Part shown: positions 43,908-52,986 of the stretch, one piece after another | Layout: each line of letters starts with the position of its first letter | Numbering within the stretch: the first letter of the stretch is position 1 | Assembly (NCBI RefSeq): GCF_900141845.1 | Contig: NZ_FQZB01000006.1 | Span: forward strand, 1-64,000 | From: Clostridium cavendishii DSM 21758 | GTDB lineage: Bacteria > Bacillota > Clostridia > Clostridiales > Clostridiaceae | DNA length: 64,000 nt | Direction of reading: 5' to 3' | Translations under genes and position numbers: made by a program | The notes under the pieces: model-generated | Seen by the model: only the letters and a program-made list of their open reading frames with translations | Told to the model about the DNA's origin: nothing | Database searches by the model: none

Positions 43908-44301
43908 AATTAAGCCTTTCAAAATATAAGAATTTTTTAGCTCATATCTTTTTTGTATGATAATCAATTGTACTTATCTTATTTATATATCTTGTGATGT
44001 CTATTAAAATTGTTGCTATTACCATACTATCATCCTTAGTATAATACTAATCATAATAAAGATGTAACTTTGCTATTATAGCATATTATATCAGAATTTT
44101 TTATAATAATTTATTATTATTTATTTAATGCTACATATATATTATTCGTAAAAAAAATGGTTTTCTATAATTTTATATTTCCCCCAATGCAAAAAATTTA
44201 GGACTTATAGAAATTTTTTTTACTCAACCTAAAGCTACAAGTCGTCAAAATTTCTATAAGCCCCCTCTATTTTTAGAAAAAAACTTCTATCCATGAAAAA
44301 A
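43908..44301. other. Intergenic region with a 14-bp inverted repeat
   Basis: About 390 bases without a recognised gene. CTTATAGAAATTTT (44204-44217) and AAAATTTCTATAAG (44247-44260) are perfect complements enclosing 29 bases. No T tract follows. It could be a small RNA, an operator or an old repeat; the surrounding sequence looks non-coding. Confidence 0.35.
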
Positions 44302-44331
44302 GAGGTAATCTTCCTATTAGAAAATCACCTC
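44302..44331 (-). terminator. Terminator of the DUF5105 lipoprotein gene
   Basis: GAGGTAAT pairs with ATCACCTC with one mismatch, followed on the minus strand by six Ts. Confidence 0.8.
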
Positions 44332-44346
44332 ATAATTTAAATACTA

Positions 44347-44994
44347 TTATATTTCACCTATTGATAGTTTACTTATACCAAAACCAAAATCAAAAGAACT
44401 TTCTGCTATCCAAACTTTGTCTTTTAAAACAAATTTAAATTCTTTAGATTTTTCTCCTTTTGAAGGAGTTGCACTCTTATATGCTGCTATTAAGTTCTTT
44501 ACATATTCTTCTTTGAACTTTTCTTTTGCTGCTTTTTCATCTGTTATTTTTGCATCTTGAACAACTTTTAATGCATCTTGTCCTGCTTTTTCATCTAATT
44601 TTCTTTCTTCAATATATGTTGTTGATACTTTAACAGTTGCTTCAGTTTTTTCTTTTTTAACTGTTTCAGTTTTTACAGTTACCTTATTTATAGCTTCTTG
44701 TCTTGCATCTAATATAGAATTAACTTGTCCATCTGTTACAGTTAAACCAGCTACTTTAAAGTTTGATTTAAGTTTCTTTGAATATTCATCTTTTTGTTTG
44801 TTTAAGATATCATCGACTTCCTTATCAGATGCTCCAAGTTTTTTAAACTCTTCTTTTTGACCTTTCATAATGAAGTTGTATTGAGCTTTAGCTGATTCTT
44901 CTGGTGTACTCTTTTCACTTGAGCATCCAGCTAATACTCCACCAAGCATTAACATACTTACTCCTAAAGCTAATAATTTTTTCGTTTTTTTCAT
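44347..44994 (-). CDS. DUF5105 lipoprotein
   Basis: A secreted, membrane-anchored lipoprotein of 215 residues. The signal peptide ends in a clear lipobox LAGC at 20-23, then SSEKSTPEESAKAQYNFIMKG, a typical DUF5105/DUF4878-like opening. A Lys/Glu-rich helical middle and a strand-rich end (FKFVLKDKVWIAES) follow. The family is common in clostridia and of unknown role. It is monocistronic, with AAGGGGG upstream of ATG and its own terminator. Confidence 0.85.
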   Translation of the reverse strand: MKKTKKLLALGVSMLMLGGVLAGCSSEKSTPEESAKAQYNFIMKGQKEEFKKLGASDKEVDDILNKQKDEYSKKLKSNFKVAGLTVTDGQVNSILDARQEAINKVTVKTETVKKEKTEATVKVSTTYIEERKLDEKAGQDALKVVQDAKITDEKAAKEKFKEEYVKNLIAAYKSATPSKGEKSKEFKFVLKDKVWIAESSFDFGFGISKLSIGEI

Positions 44995-45163
44995 TTTTTG
45001 TCCCCCTTGTTTATAAAGAAAATTTTAACATGCATAATTATACCATATTCAACAATATTTTTACAACATTTTTTTAAAAAACTTTATTTAAATTATAAAT
45101 TAAATTTAACATTGCTTTTTTATTGTTTTTAATACCTAAATATTCCATAGAATATTAAAACAA

Positions 45164-45198
45164 AAAATCCCTCTTACGAGATTCGTAAGAAGGATTTT
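45164..45198 (-). terminator. Terminator of the exopolysaccharide operon
   Basis: AAAATCC-TCTTACG pairs with CGTAAGA-GGATTTT with one mismatch, around a short loop. It lies about 65 bases after the last gene of the operon. Confidence 0.75.
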
Positions 45199-45263
45199 CA
45201 TTTCACTATAAATATTAAATTTTTCAACTTTGTAAATATAATTATAAATAATATTTTTAACCT

Positions 45264-47342
45264 TTATTTAATATTTCTTTTGTCTTTAAATAGAGTCCAT
45301 GCTCCAACTCCTAAGATAGTAATTATAAATATACTTGCTATTACAATTATATATAATCTTTCTTTACCTATCCTTTCTATTAAACTACCTTCATTATCTT
45401 TTACAGACTCTTCTTTCACTTTAAAATATGCATTAAATACGCTACCTTCCGTATCTATTATTGTTCCATCACCTTTTACTTTTTTAACAAAATTATCTTC
45501 TACCAAGAACTTCATATTCTTATAAATCAACTCTTCCTTAGGTGATGTAAAAAACAATATACTTCCATCTCTATTCCAAGGTGCTTTTATCAAATTTAAA
45601 GTAGCATCATAATTTTTAAAATTATTAACTATAGGAAGCTTTTGCGTAGACTTAAAGGTATTAAAATTATCTTCGTAAGGTATATTTAAGTTATTATTAT
45701 ATTTTTTTATAAGATTATTAGTATTTGGTGCTCCTAAAACTATATAATTTGCTTTATCTTCTTTAAAATTTTGATCATATATAGCATATAAATCACCAGT
45801 AGACTTAGTATCTCTTCCTAAATAACTACATATGTTACCTGCAACTGTTATTATATTAGAATTTATCTTACTTGGAAGCACTATTTTCAAATTATTAAAT
45901 TCTCCATCTTTTATAAATGGATAACCATAATAATTTAGCAATATTTTATCATTAGTTGCTTTTCCAAAATCTATATAAGATTCTTTATCTACATAAACCC
46001 AAGAATTTTCTCTACCTTGCTCATAACATTGAAAATCTTTAGGTGCCAAATAAAAAGCAACCTCTATATTCAAATAATCACCAGGCTTATATTTCCCTGG
46101 TATATAGACTTTTAATTCTCTTTCACTATCATCAGCTATTTCTTCAATATGAGCATCTTTAACAAACTCACCATTTATAAAGATTGTAATTGTAGACTTT
46201 GAAAAATCTATTACTCTTGAGGTTCTATATTTAAGGTCTATATATGCTTTACCATTAATAGCCCTATCTTTAGGAATAACAACTCCATAATTTGCGCTAT
46301 TGTAAAAAGAACCTATAAGTTTAATATTATCAAATCCTAACTTTTCAAAGGACATATTTGAAGTATCTGTTTTTATAGATTTTTCCCCTGAATATTTTCC
46401 TAATATAACTCTACCTATATTAAGTTGTTCTCTTGCATCTTTATTCTCTATATAATATAAAGCTTCTGATAATAACAAATCATTTTTAGATGTTATTATA
46501 TATAAACTTTTATTTGCATTTAAAGGTGATTTTATATTAACTACTAAAGCATTATCTGTTATTTGCTTTTCTTCACCTTCTAAAACAGCTGATTTTACAA
46601 ATGATGGAGCATTCTCATACTTTCCTAAATAAATAATATTATTATTTTTGTCCTCATCAGATAGATCTGACTCTTTAACTATTTTAAAATTCATATTTTC
46701 TCTATTCGCTTCTCTTCCAAGTAATGAAGAGAGCTTAAGTATTGAACTTAATTCAACCTCTGTAAGCTTATTATTTACAACTATAATAAAATCACTTAAA
46801 TTTTCAGTATTGATTTTCAAATATGGATATGGGAAGCTACTAATTTTATAATTAGGTTCTTCATAATCATAACTTATATGTACATTTGATTCCTTTCTCA
46901 AAGTTATCCAATTAGCTACATTAACATCATCAAATTCACATTTTTCTTTAGTGATTTTATGAAAAGCAGTAACTCGAATAGAATTATACCCCTTTAATAT
47001 ACTATCCTTTGGCAGTGAGATTTTAATAGTTTTATTTCCTTTAATGTTACTTATATTTAAGCTTTTTAAAGGAGTATTATTTAAACTAACAGTTATACTT
47101 GAATTCAAATATTCCTCCACCTCTGAAACATCAAAACTTAAATACACATAATTATCATCCTTTAAAATCCAATGATTATCTACATTAAACCCAAAGCTAT
47201 AACTTGGAAATACACCTTGTAAAACAGTATCCTTTGGATATTTATAGATTTTTTCTAAACTCGCTGGTGCAGCCATTACTTTTATTGTTAAAAGATTTAT
47301 ACATAATATAAAAATCATACTTATACTAAAAATTCTTTTCAT
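45264..47342 (-). CDS. BcsB-like polysaccharide synthase accessory protein
   Basis: A 692-residue protein with an N-terminal signal/anchor, a large extracellular part and a C-terminal helix (LYIIVIASIFIITILGVGAW) before a KDKRNIK tail. The body shows BcsB-type alternating jelly-roll and flavodoxin-like units: GVFPSYSFGFNVDNHWILKD, YNSIRVTAFHK, DFIIVVNNKLTE, and again YGVVIPKDRAINGKAYIDLKYR. In cellulose synthases BcsB guides the growing glycan out of the membrane. It follows the GT2 gene by 10 bp; a TTG start 18 bases upstream would overlap that gene. Last gene of the operon. Confidence 0.85.
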   Translation of the reverse strand: MKRIFSISMIFILCINLLTIKVMAAPASLEKIYKYPKDTVLQGVFPSYSFGFNVDNHWILKDDNYVYLSFDVSEVEEYLNSSITVSLNNTPLKSLNISNIKGNKTIKISLPKDSILKGYNSIRVTAFHKITKEKCEFDDVNVANWITLRKESNVHISYDYEEPNYKISSFPYPYLKINTENLSDFIIVVNNKLTEVELSSILKLSSLLGREANRENMNFKIVKESDLSDEDKNNNIIYLGKYENAPSFVKSAVLEGEEKQITDNALVVNIKSPLNANKSLYIITSKNDLLLSEALYYIENKDAREQLNIGRVILGKYSGEKSIKTDTSNMSFEKLGFDNIKLIGSFYNSANYGVVIPKDRAINGKAYIDLKYRTSRVIDFSKSTITIFINGEFVKDAHIEEIADDSERELKVYIPGKYKPGDYLNIEVAFYLAPKDFQCYEQGRENSWVYVDKESYIDFGKATNDKILLNYYGYPFIKDGEFNNLKIVLPSKINSNIITVAGNICSYLGRDTKSTGDLYAIYDQNFKEDKANYIVLGAPNTNNLIKKYNNNLNIPYEDNFNTFKSTQKLPIVNNFKNYDATLNLIKAPWNRDGSILFFTSPKEELIYKNMKFLVEDNFVKKVKGDGTIIDTEGSVFNAYFKVKEESVKDNEGSLIERIGKERLYIIVIASIFIITILGVGAWTLFKDKRNIK

Positions 47343-47352
47343 ATGTTTACAC

Positions 47353-48618
47353 CTATTCAAACCTTTCTGTTTTATACCAAGTAGCTTTTTTACCTAGAAC
47401 TTTATCTTGTATGTAAGCATACACTCCTTTTATCGTCACTAAGAACCACATTTGACAATAAGTAAAATAACTTAATAATACTAAAAAGAAATTTTCTCTA
47501 TTAGCTTCACCCTTTTCTATACTCAAGGCTATATTAACTTGCAATACAAACATTACATAAGATAATAGCCAAATTATCACAAATACACCAGAAACACTAA
47601 CCTTTATTGATGTAAAAAGTCCTAATATAAAAATAATGTCTGAGGCTATTAATGATATTAGAAATAAAAAATAAACTCCAAAATAATAATATATATCTAC
47701 AGCAATCTTCTTACCTATTATCTCTTTAGGTTTTTTTAAGTACTTCCATAACACATATACGTTTCCTTTTACCCACCTAGTTCTTTGCTTAAACCATATT
47801 TTCATAGTTTCAGGCTCTTGTTCCCAAGTTACAGCTAGTGGCATAAAGCAAATCTTAGAACCTAGCTGATATATTCTAATGCTTATTTCTGTATCTTCAG
47901 CTATAGCCTCGGTATCCCAACCACCTATTTGTTCTATAATACTTCTTCTTAAAATAAAATTTGTTCCTGGAATGGTGCATAAATTAAATATCTTCCATCT
48001 ACCACCTTGAGCCATCCATTGAAAGCTAAGCCCTTCAATATTTATAAACTTTGTAAGTATATTTTTTCTTTTATTTCTAGTTCTAAACTTACCTATGACT
48101 GCTCCATAATCTTTGTTATTATCTATTGTATAAGCTAAAATCCTAAGCGATATGGGTTCTGGAGTATTATCTGCATCATAAATTACTATAAATTCACCTT
48201 TTGATAAATTATACCCAAGGTTCAAGGCATTTGATTTGCCCTTTCCTCCATTTTCTTTATTAGTGGTTATTACTTTTATATCCCTATCCTTATTATTATC
48301 TTGTATCTCCTTTAGTATTCTCCCTGTTCCATCTGAGGAATTATCATTTATTACTATAACCTCCATCTTATCTTTTGGATAATCTAGTTTTAAAATCGAT
48401 AATACAGTTTTGCCTATCACTAATTCTTCATTATGAGCTGGTATTAAAATTGATATCTTAGGAAATCTATTCATATTCTTTATTACTTCTAGTGGATATT
48501 TACTTAATTCTACAGAATATTTATAGCCAAAATAAGTAAGTAACCCATTATATAATAAAAGTATCCAAATAGACATTATGCAAAATAGAAACACATAATC
48601 TACAAACTTATATTGCAT
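47353..48618 (-). CDS. GT2 polysaccharide synthase (BcsA/PgaC-like, no PilZ domain)
   Basis: A processive family 2 glycosyltransferase of 421 residues. One N-terminal helix pair precedes the catalytic domain, and two or three helices follow. Catalytic motifs are complete: IPAHNEE, NDNSSDGTG, DADNTPEP (the DxD), AEDTEISIRI (ED), and QRTRWVKGN (QxxRW). The protein ends soon after the last membrane helix, so there is no PilZ domain for c-di-GMP as in BcsA. I start at ATG 48618 eight bases after AAGGAG. With the BcsB-like and GH8 partners it should polymerise a beta-linked glycan; glucose or N-acetylglucosamine cannot be distinguished. Confidence 0.9.
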   Translation of the reverse strand: MQYKFVDYVFLFCIMSIWILLLYNGLLTYFGYKYSVELSKYPLEVIKNMNRFPKISILIPAHNEELVIGKTVLSILKLDYPKDKMEVIVINDNSSDGTGRILKEIQDNNKDRDIKVITTNKENGGKGKSNALNLGYNLSKGEFIVIYDADNTPEPISLRILAYTIDNNKDYGAVIGKFRTRNKRKNILTKFINIEGLSFQWMAQGGRWKIFNLCTIPGTNFILRRSIIEQIGGWDTEAIAEDTEISIRIYQLGSKICFMPLAVTWEQEPETMKIWFKQRTRWVKGNVYVLWKYLKKPKEIIGKKIAVDIYYYFGVYFLFLISLIASDIIFILGLFTSIKVSVSGVFVIIWLLSYVMFVLQVNIALSIEKGEANRENFFLVLLSYFTYCQMWFLVTIKGVYAYIQDKVLGKKATWYKTERFE

Positions 48619-48623
48619 GCCTA

Positions 48624-50066
48624 TCACTCCTTGAATAAATTTTTCTTTCGTTTTTTTCGTCCCCTTAAAGTTATATACAAGAATATAATTACTGCAATTA
48701 ATATAAAGCTTGCAAATATTATAGAAGTATAAAAAAATGCAGTATTAAATCCTCCTACACCGGATCTTTTTTCCTCTTCTAACTTATCTTTTACATATGT
48801 TAAAAATTCATCACTCACTACAGCCTTAGCATTTTTAACATCATAAGACTTTTTATCTACCTTAATTGTTCCTTTTATATATGAAAAGTCTTTTCTTTTA
48901 ATACCTTTATTATTAAGTTTATTGAGTATAGACTCTAAACTCCCTAATTCAGTATTTTCCCTTACTTCTATATAAAATACTCCTCTTTTTTTAAGATTTA
49001 CTCTATCTATAAAAGCCTCTAATAAGGAAATATTATTTTTATCTAAAATTATTTTCTTACCTGAAACTACATCTCCATTTAGATTATAATCAAAAAAATT
49101 ATATCCTAAATCTTCACTAGAAATAGCTAAAGGGAAATGTTTTAAATTTTCTTTAAATAACATTTCTGAATTATATTTCTTATCTATCATACTCTCATTA
49201 ACATTATCACTAAATGAGACTATTACAGGAAATAACCCTAAGCTTGAAAGTTCTTCTAATACTTTATTGATTCTAGAATTCGCAAAACTATATACAGCTT
49301 CACGCCTATCAGGCATCATATCTTTTTCATAATAACTATAATCAGTAAAAGAACTTCTTATATCATCTATATAAATATTATTTTCCATAGCAATTATAAA
49401 ACCCTGTTTTTGTGCCTTTATCAAAAGCTGTAATAATTCATTATTATTAATTATTTTATATTCAATACCATTTTGAACCAGAAAAGGGTTTATAGATAAT
49501 ATAGTGTTTTCTGCATAATCTTCTAAAACCTTTAACTTATTTTCTAATATCTTATAATCATAATTTGCGTTTATGTCCTTAAGTTCTATATAGTATTCTG
49601 CCTTATCATTATCTTTTACTTTATAAAAATTATGAATATATTCTGAAAGAATTGCATTTTTTAAAATATCTGTAGATGTAAAATTATTAACATACAGATT
49701 CCCATCTTTCTCATGCATACTTATATCAGAATAGTTATACATATCTATCTCTATAGATATAAATTTTTTTCTATTTTCATTAATATAATTTAATATTTCA
49801 CTTTTTCCCTTAGACTTTTCACTATAATAAATTACCTTATCAAATTTATTTATTAGAGTATTTACAAAATTATTGTCATTAACTATGGAAACATCAAAAC
49901 CTACATGATATAGCATTGGAAGTATCGTCATATAGCTAGTTTCATTATATATTAATAAAACCTTTTCATTCTCCTTTGCATAACAAGTTAAATTACCTAT
50001 AAAACCTATATATATTATCAATATAAATATGATAAAAATATTTTTTTTCATCTTATTAAACGTCAT
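48624..50066 (-). CDS. DUF2334-like exported membrane protein of the polysaccharide operon
   Basis: A 480-residue protein with a signal peptide, a large extracellular domain and a C-terminal helix (TAFFYTSIIFASFILIAVIIFLY) followed by a basic RGRKKRKKN tail. The outer part looks like a divergent polysaccharide-deacetylase (DUF2334-type) barrel, but I see no intact His/Asp metal motif, so it may only bind the glycan. The first half contains a LLIYNETSYMTILPMLYHVGFDV Rossmann-like start. It overlaps the upstream gene by 11 bases, indicating translational coupling; an alternative ATG is five codons in. Role inferred from the operon. Confidence 0.6.
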   Translation of the reverse strand: MTFNKMKKNIFIIFILIIYIGFIGNLTCYAKENEKVLLIYNETSYMTILPMLYHVGFDVSIVNDNNFVNTLINKFDKVIYYSEKSKGKSEILNYINENRKKFISIEIDMYNYSDISMHEKDGNLYVNNFTSTDILKNAILSEYIHNFYKVKDNDKAEYYIELKDINANYDYKILENKLKVLEDYAENTILSINPFLVQNGIEYKIINNNELLQLLIKAQKQGFIIAMENNIYIDDIRSSFTDYSYYEKDMMPDRREAVYSFANSRINKVLEELSSLGLFPVIVSFSDNVNESMIDKKYNSEMLFKENLKHFPLAISSEDLGYNFFDYNLNGDVVSGKKIILDKNNISLLEAFIDRVNLKKRGVFYIEVRENTELGSLESILNKLNNKGIKRKDFSYIKGTIKVDKKSYDVKNAKAVVSDEFLTYVKDKLEEEKRSGVGGFNTAFFYTSIIFASFILIAVIIFLYITLRGRKKRKKNLFKE

Positions 50067-50910
50067 ATTCTAATTCTTTTTCAGTAAGATTTAATAAATC
50101 CAATGGATTCTCTACCTTCCTATCATATTCCTTAATACCAATTTTATAGGTAAGAGTAATATTTCTAGCACTCTCAGTTTTATTTAAAATTTCAATATTC
50201 CTTATATTGTTACTAAGTCTCTCCCTTATTATTTCTGACCCTTTTAAGTCTGTAAAAGGTAAAACTATAACAAATTTATTATTAGCTATTCTATACTTCA
50301 TATCTTCAACTCTAGCTATTTCATTTATAACTCTTGCTATGCTAAAAAATATATCATTTATCTCTTCCTCGCTATGTATAGACTGTAATTCATCAAAATA
50401 TTGAAGTTCTAAAATCATCAAAGAAAGTGCAAAATAATGTCTTTTAGCTTTCTTCATTTCATCTCTTAAATTTTGTATAAGCTCAACTTTATTCTTAAAA
50501 CCTGTTACTGGATCCACCCTTAAAAGTTCATTCTTTCTTTGATTTAACTTTTCTATTTTTCCTAGTATTTCATTTATTGCTTCACCTAATCCCCCAGATA
50601 CATACACAAAAATAGGGAATAAAATAAGCCATATATAACTAGAAAAATCAATTTTAACAGCTGCGCCACTAAATAAAACTGTAGAAAACAAATAACTTCC
50701 ATATAAAAATGTAGAAAATAAAGCAATAAAAACTTTATTTATCCTTGTTTTTAAAAATGCCGTAACTGTAGATAGCAAAATAAAACTAACCGTTACAAAT
50801 TGTTTTGTATCAATGACCTTTCCAGATATATATATCATTATAAAAACAAAATATATTAGTAACATTAATATTAGAAATAAACCTTTTATTTTTATCTCTA
50901 CATTTCTCAT
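50056..50910 (-). CDS. Membrane protein with degenerate GGDEF domain, putative c-di-GMP receptor
   Basis: A 284-residue protein: about four membrane helices (8-110), a short coiled-coil (EILGKIEKLNQRKNELL), then a GGDEF-fold domain from DPVTGFKN (133-140). The catalytic signature is replaced by Ala209-Asn-Asn-Lys-Phe213, so cyclase activity is not expected. RVED (Arg200 to Asp203) lies exactly five residues before it, the position of the RxxD inhibitory site that binds c-di-GMP. That combination marks receptor proteins such as PelD and Listeria PssE. With no PilZ in the synthase, this is the likely c-di-GMP input of the operon. AAAGGAG precedes ATG. Confidence 0.85.
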   Translation of the reverse strand: MRNVEIKIKGLFLILMLLIYFVFIMIYISGKVIDTKQFVTVSFILLSTVTAFLKTRINKVFIALFSTFLYGSYLFSTVLFSGAAVKIDFSSYIWLILFPIFVYVSGGLGEAINEILGKIEKLNQRKNELLRVDPVTGFKNKVELIQNLRDEMKKAKRHYFALSLMILELQYFDELQSIHSEEEINDIFFSIARVINEIARVEDMKYRIANNKFVIVLPFTDLKGSEIIRERLSNNIRNIEILNKTESARNITLTYKIGIKEYDRKVENPLDLLNLTEKELEYDV

Positions 50911-50913
50911 AAT

Positions 50914-52032
50914 TTATCTCCTTTGTATTGCTAACAGAGCATTTAGGTTATCAAAAGAATATACTTGTTTTGTTTCGGCATTTCCAAATGAACCATAAAC
51001 CTCCGAATTTTTATCCTTTACTTGAAACGTCTGCAATTTTTTAAGCATTTTATTATAATAGGTCTTGTCACCTAACTCTGAAAAAATCATAGCTGCTGTG
51101 GAATATATAGCTGTAGATTCCACATTAGTTTTAGCTTTTCCCGTATTTATATCATAAAAACTACATAAAACTCCTGTCTCATCAAATTGTTTTTTTATCC
51201 ATTTTATACTTATTTCCTCCTTTCCTTCACTTGCTTCTATTTTATTTAGTATAGTTATTAAGCTTAAAAGCATATCAACATCATTACTTTCTTCAAAAAA
51301 ATTTTTTTCATTAATATATACTTTTTTATATAAAGGAAGTTCTTTAGAAATTTTAGCTTTTTTTATTAGTGCTATAGAATCCTCATAAACATTATTCCAT
51401 TTTTTATCTACCTCACTTAATAACTTCATAGTATTTAAATCTAAGTAACAAATAGTGGTATCTTTTGCTTTTCCATATTCATCTTTAAAATCTATAACTC
51501 TATTATTTACTATTAAATTTTTATATATACTATTTGATATATCTATAGCAGTTTTTCTATATTTAAAATCTCCCCACCTACTATATCCATATATCAATGC
51601 TTTTATGATTCTAAAATCATCAATTGTTGCAGAGGTTTCAGATTTTTCCTCCTTATTTTTTCTCCAAGCTACTAATGCATCTTTAGTTATCATGCTTTCT
51701 TTTACTATTTCATAATGCTTATTAAAAAGTCCCTTATCCCCTTCTTCTACTGCGTATAACATAATTATGCCCTCTGATTCTGATAGAACATCATGACCTT
51801 TAGTTATATCTCCATCAGAATTTTCTTTTAAATAATTTGTATATATACCATAATTGTCTTCACTTAATTTCTTATTTATAAAATCATATACTAAAATTTC
51901 TTCCTTACTTTTGATTCTATTAACCCATGACTTTTGTATATTCCAAGGTAATATATAACTTAAATTACTTCTAATAATTATGCCTATTGTTAGAAGTATA
52001 CTTATAATAATCAATATAATCCACTTTTTCAA
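50914..52032 (-). CDS. Membrane-anchored GH8 glycosidase (BcsZ-like)
   Basis: A 372-residue protein with an N-terminal helix (about 4-21) and an extracellular alpha/alpha-barrel of glycoside hydrolase family 8. LSESEGIIMLYAV holds Glu87 as catalytic acid, and SATIDDFRIIKAL holds the paired Asp (138/139). In cellulose and Pss-type operons such an endoglucanase trims or releases the nascent chain. It uses a TTG start with AAAGGGGAAG upstream and leads the five-gene operon, 3 bp before the GGDEF-like gene. Confidence 0.85.
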   Translation of the reverse strand: MKKWIILIIISILLTIGIIIRSNLSYILPWNIQKSWVNRIKSKEEILVYDFINKKLSEDNYGIYTNYLKENSDGDITKGHDVLSESEGIIMLYAVEEGDKGLFNKHYEIVKESMITKDALVAWRKNKEEKSETSATIDDFRIIKALIYGYSRWGDFKYRKTAIDISNSIYKNLIVNNRVIDFKDEYGKAKDTTICYLDLNTMKLLSEVDKKWNNVYEDSIALIKKAKISKELPLYKKVYINEKNFFEESNDVDMLLSLITILNKIEASEGKEEISIKWIKKQFDETGVLCSFYDINTGKAKTNVESTAIYSTAAMIFSELGDKTYYNKMLKKLQTFQVKDKNSEVYGSFGNAETKQVYSFDNLNALLAIQRR

Positions 52033-52089
52033 TTTGCTTCCCCTTTCTAACTCTTCTTATGATATTTACATAATCTAAAAATAAATTCT

Positions 52090-52137
52090 ATACATTAAGA
52101 AACGTGTGCTAAAATTAGCACACGTTTCTTAATGTAT
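52090..52137. terminator. Perfect 23-bp inverted repeat, probable terminator
   Basis: Arms 52090-52112 and 52115-52137 match without a mismatch around two bases. It lies between the CheX-like gene and the polysaccharide operon, about 60 bases before the GH8 start. There is no long T tract, so an operator role for the operon is also possible. Confidence 0.6.
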
Positions 52138-52308
52138 TATAACCTTATATATACATAAGTATAACAATAAATAAAAAGTAGTTAATCAATATTTATGCTT
52201 GTCTAACTACTATTAAACCTAAACATATTATATAATGATTTAATATAACCTTTTTCTTTTTATATTTTCTTAATAATACTACTATACAATTTAAAAATAT
52301 ATTTTAAA

Positions 52309-52785
52309 TTATGATACTGCCACAGATAATTCTATATCGTGATTGTCTATTAAATATTCTAATGATATGAATGGTTTTCCATAACAATAAACTTCCTTGT
52401 CCTCTATACCCTCCAAATTTGTTTCTATATCTACCTTAAAATCAGTAATCTTTTCTCCAAACTCTTGAACATTTGTTGTTGCAGAAGAAACCACCCAACT
52501 TCCATACTCTCCTAAAGCACTAACTCCCATAGAATCTATTTCACTAACTACAGCACCGCCTAATAAAAATCCAATTATTTTTTGTGCAATTTCTTCCTTC
52601 ATAGTAATTATTACTTTCCCATGAATTGTACTTTTACCAAACAAATCTATTATAATAGCAACTTTTTTATTAATATTAACACAATTTAATGCTTTCTTGC
52701 CTTTACAATATAAAACAAAACCTCCATTCTCATTCAATGTACTTTCCAATGCTTTAATAAAAGAATTTATAATTTCAACTTTCAT
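52309..52785 (-). CDS. CheX-like protein with altered catalytic site
   Basis: A 158-residue cytosolic protein resembling CheX of the CheC/CheX/FliY family: KVIITMKEEIAQKIIGFLLGG, then SMGVSALGEYGSWVVSSATTN. In active CheY-P phosphatases the helix reads SAxxExxN. Here Glu93 is present but the Asn position is Ser96, so phosphatase activity is doubtful. Such proteins occur outside chemotaxis operons as possible phospho-receiver binders. It stands alone upstream of the polysaccharide operon, with GGAGG before ATG. Confidence 0.65.
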   Translation of the reverse strand: MKVEIINSFIKALESTLNENGGFVLYCKGKKALNCVNINKKVAIIIDLFGKSTIHGKVIITMKEEIAQKIIGFLLGGAVVSEIDSMGVSALGEYGSWVVSSATTNVQEFGEKITDFKVDIETNLEGIEDKEVYCYGKPFISLEYLIDNHDIELSVAVS

Positions 52786-52986
52786 ATCGTACCTCCGTAA
52801 ACTTCTTACTTATCAAGTTATCTTAATCAAATTTTTATAGAATCTAATCTTACACCGTTTTCATCTTTAATTGGCATATACTAAATTAATCTCAAGATAA
52901 CATTAAGTATTTATTCTTTATAAGTTAATTTAATTTTTTATTCTTTAATTTGTTATTCACTAAAGTCTTTTTCTTCACTTTAAATA

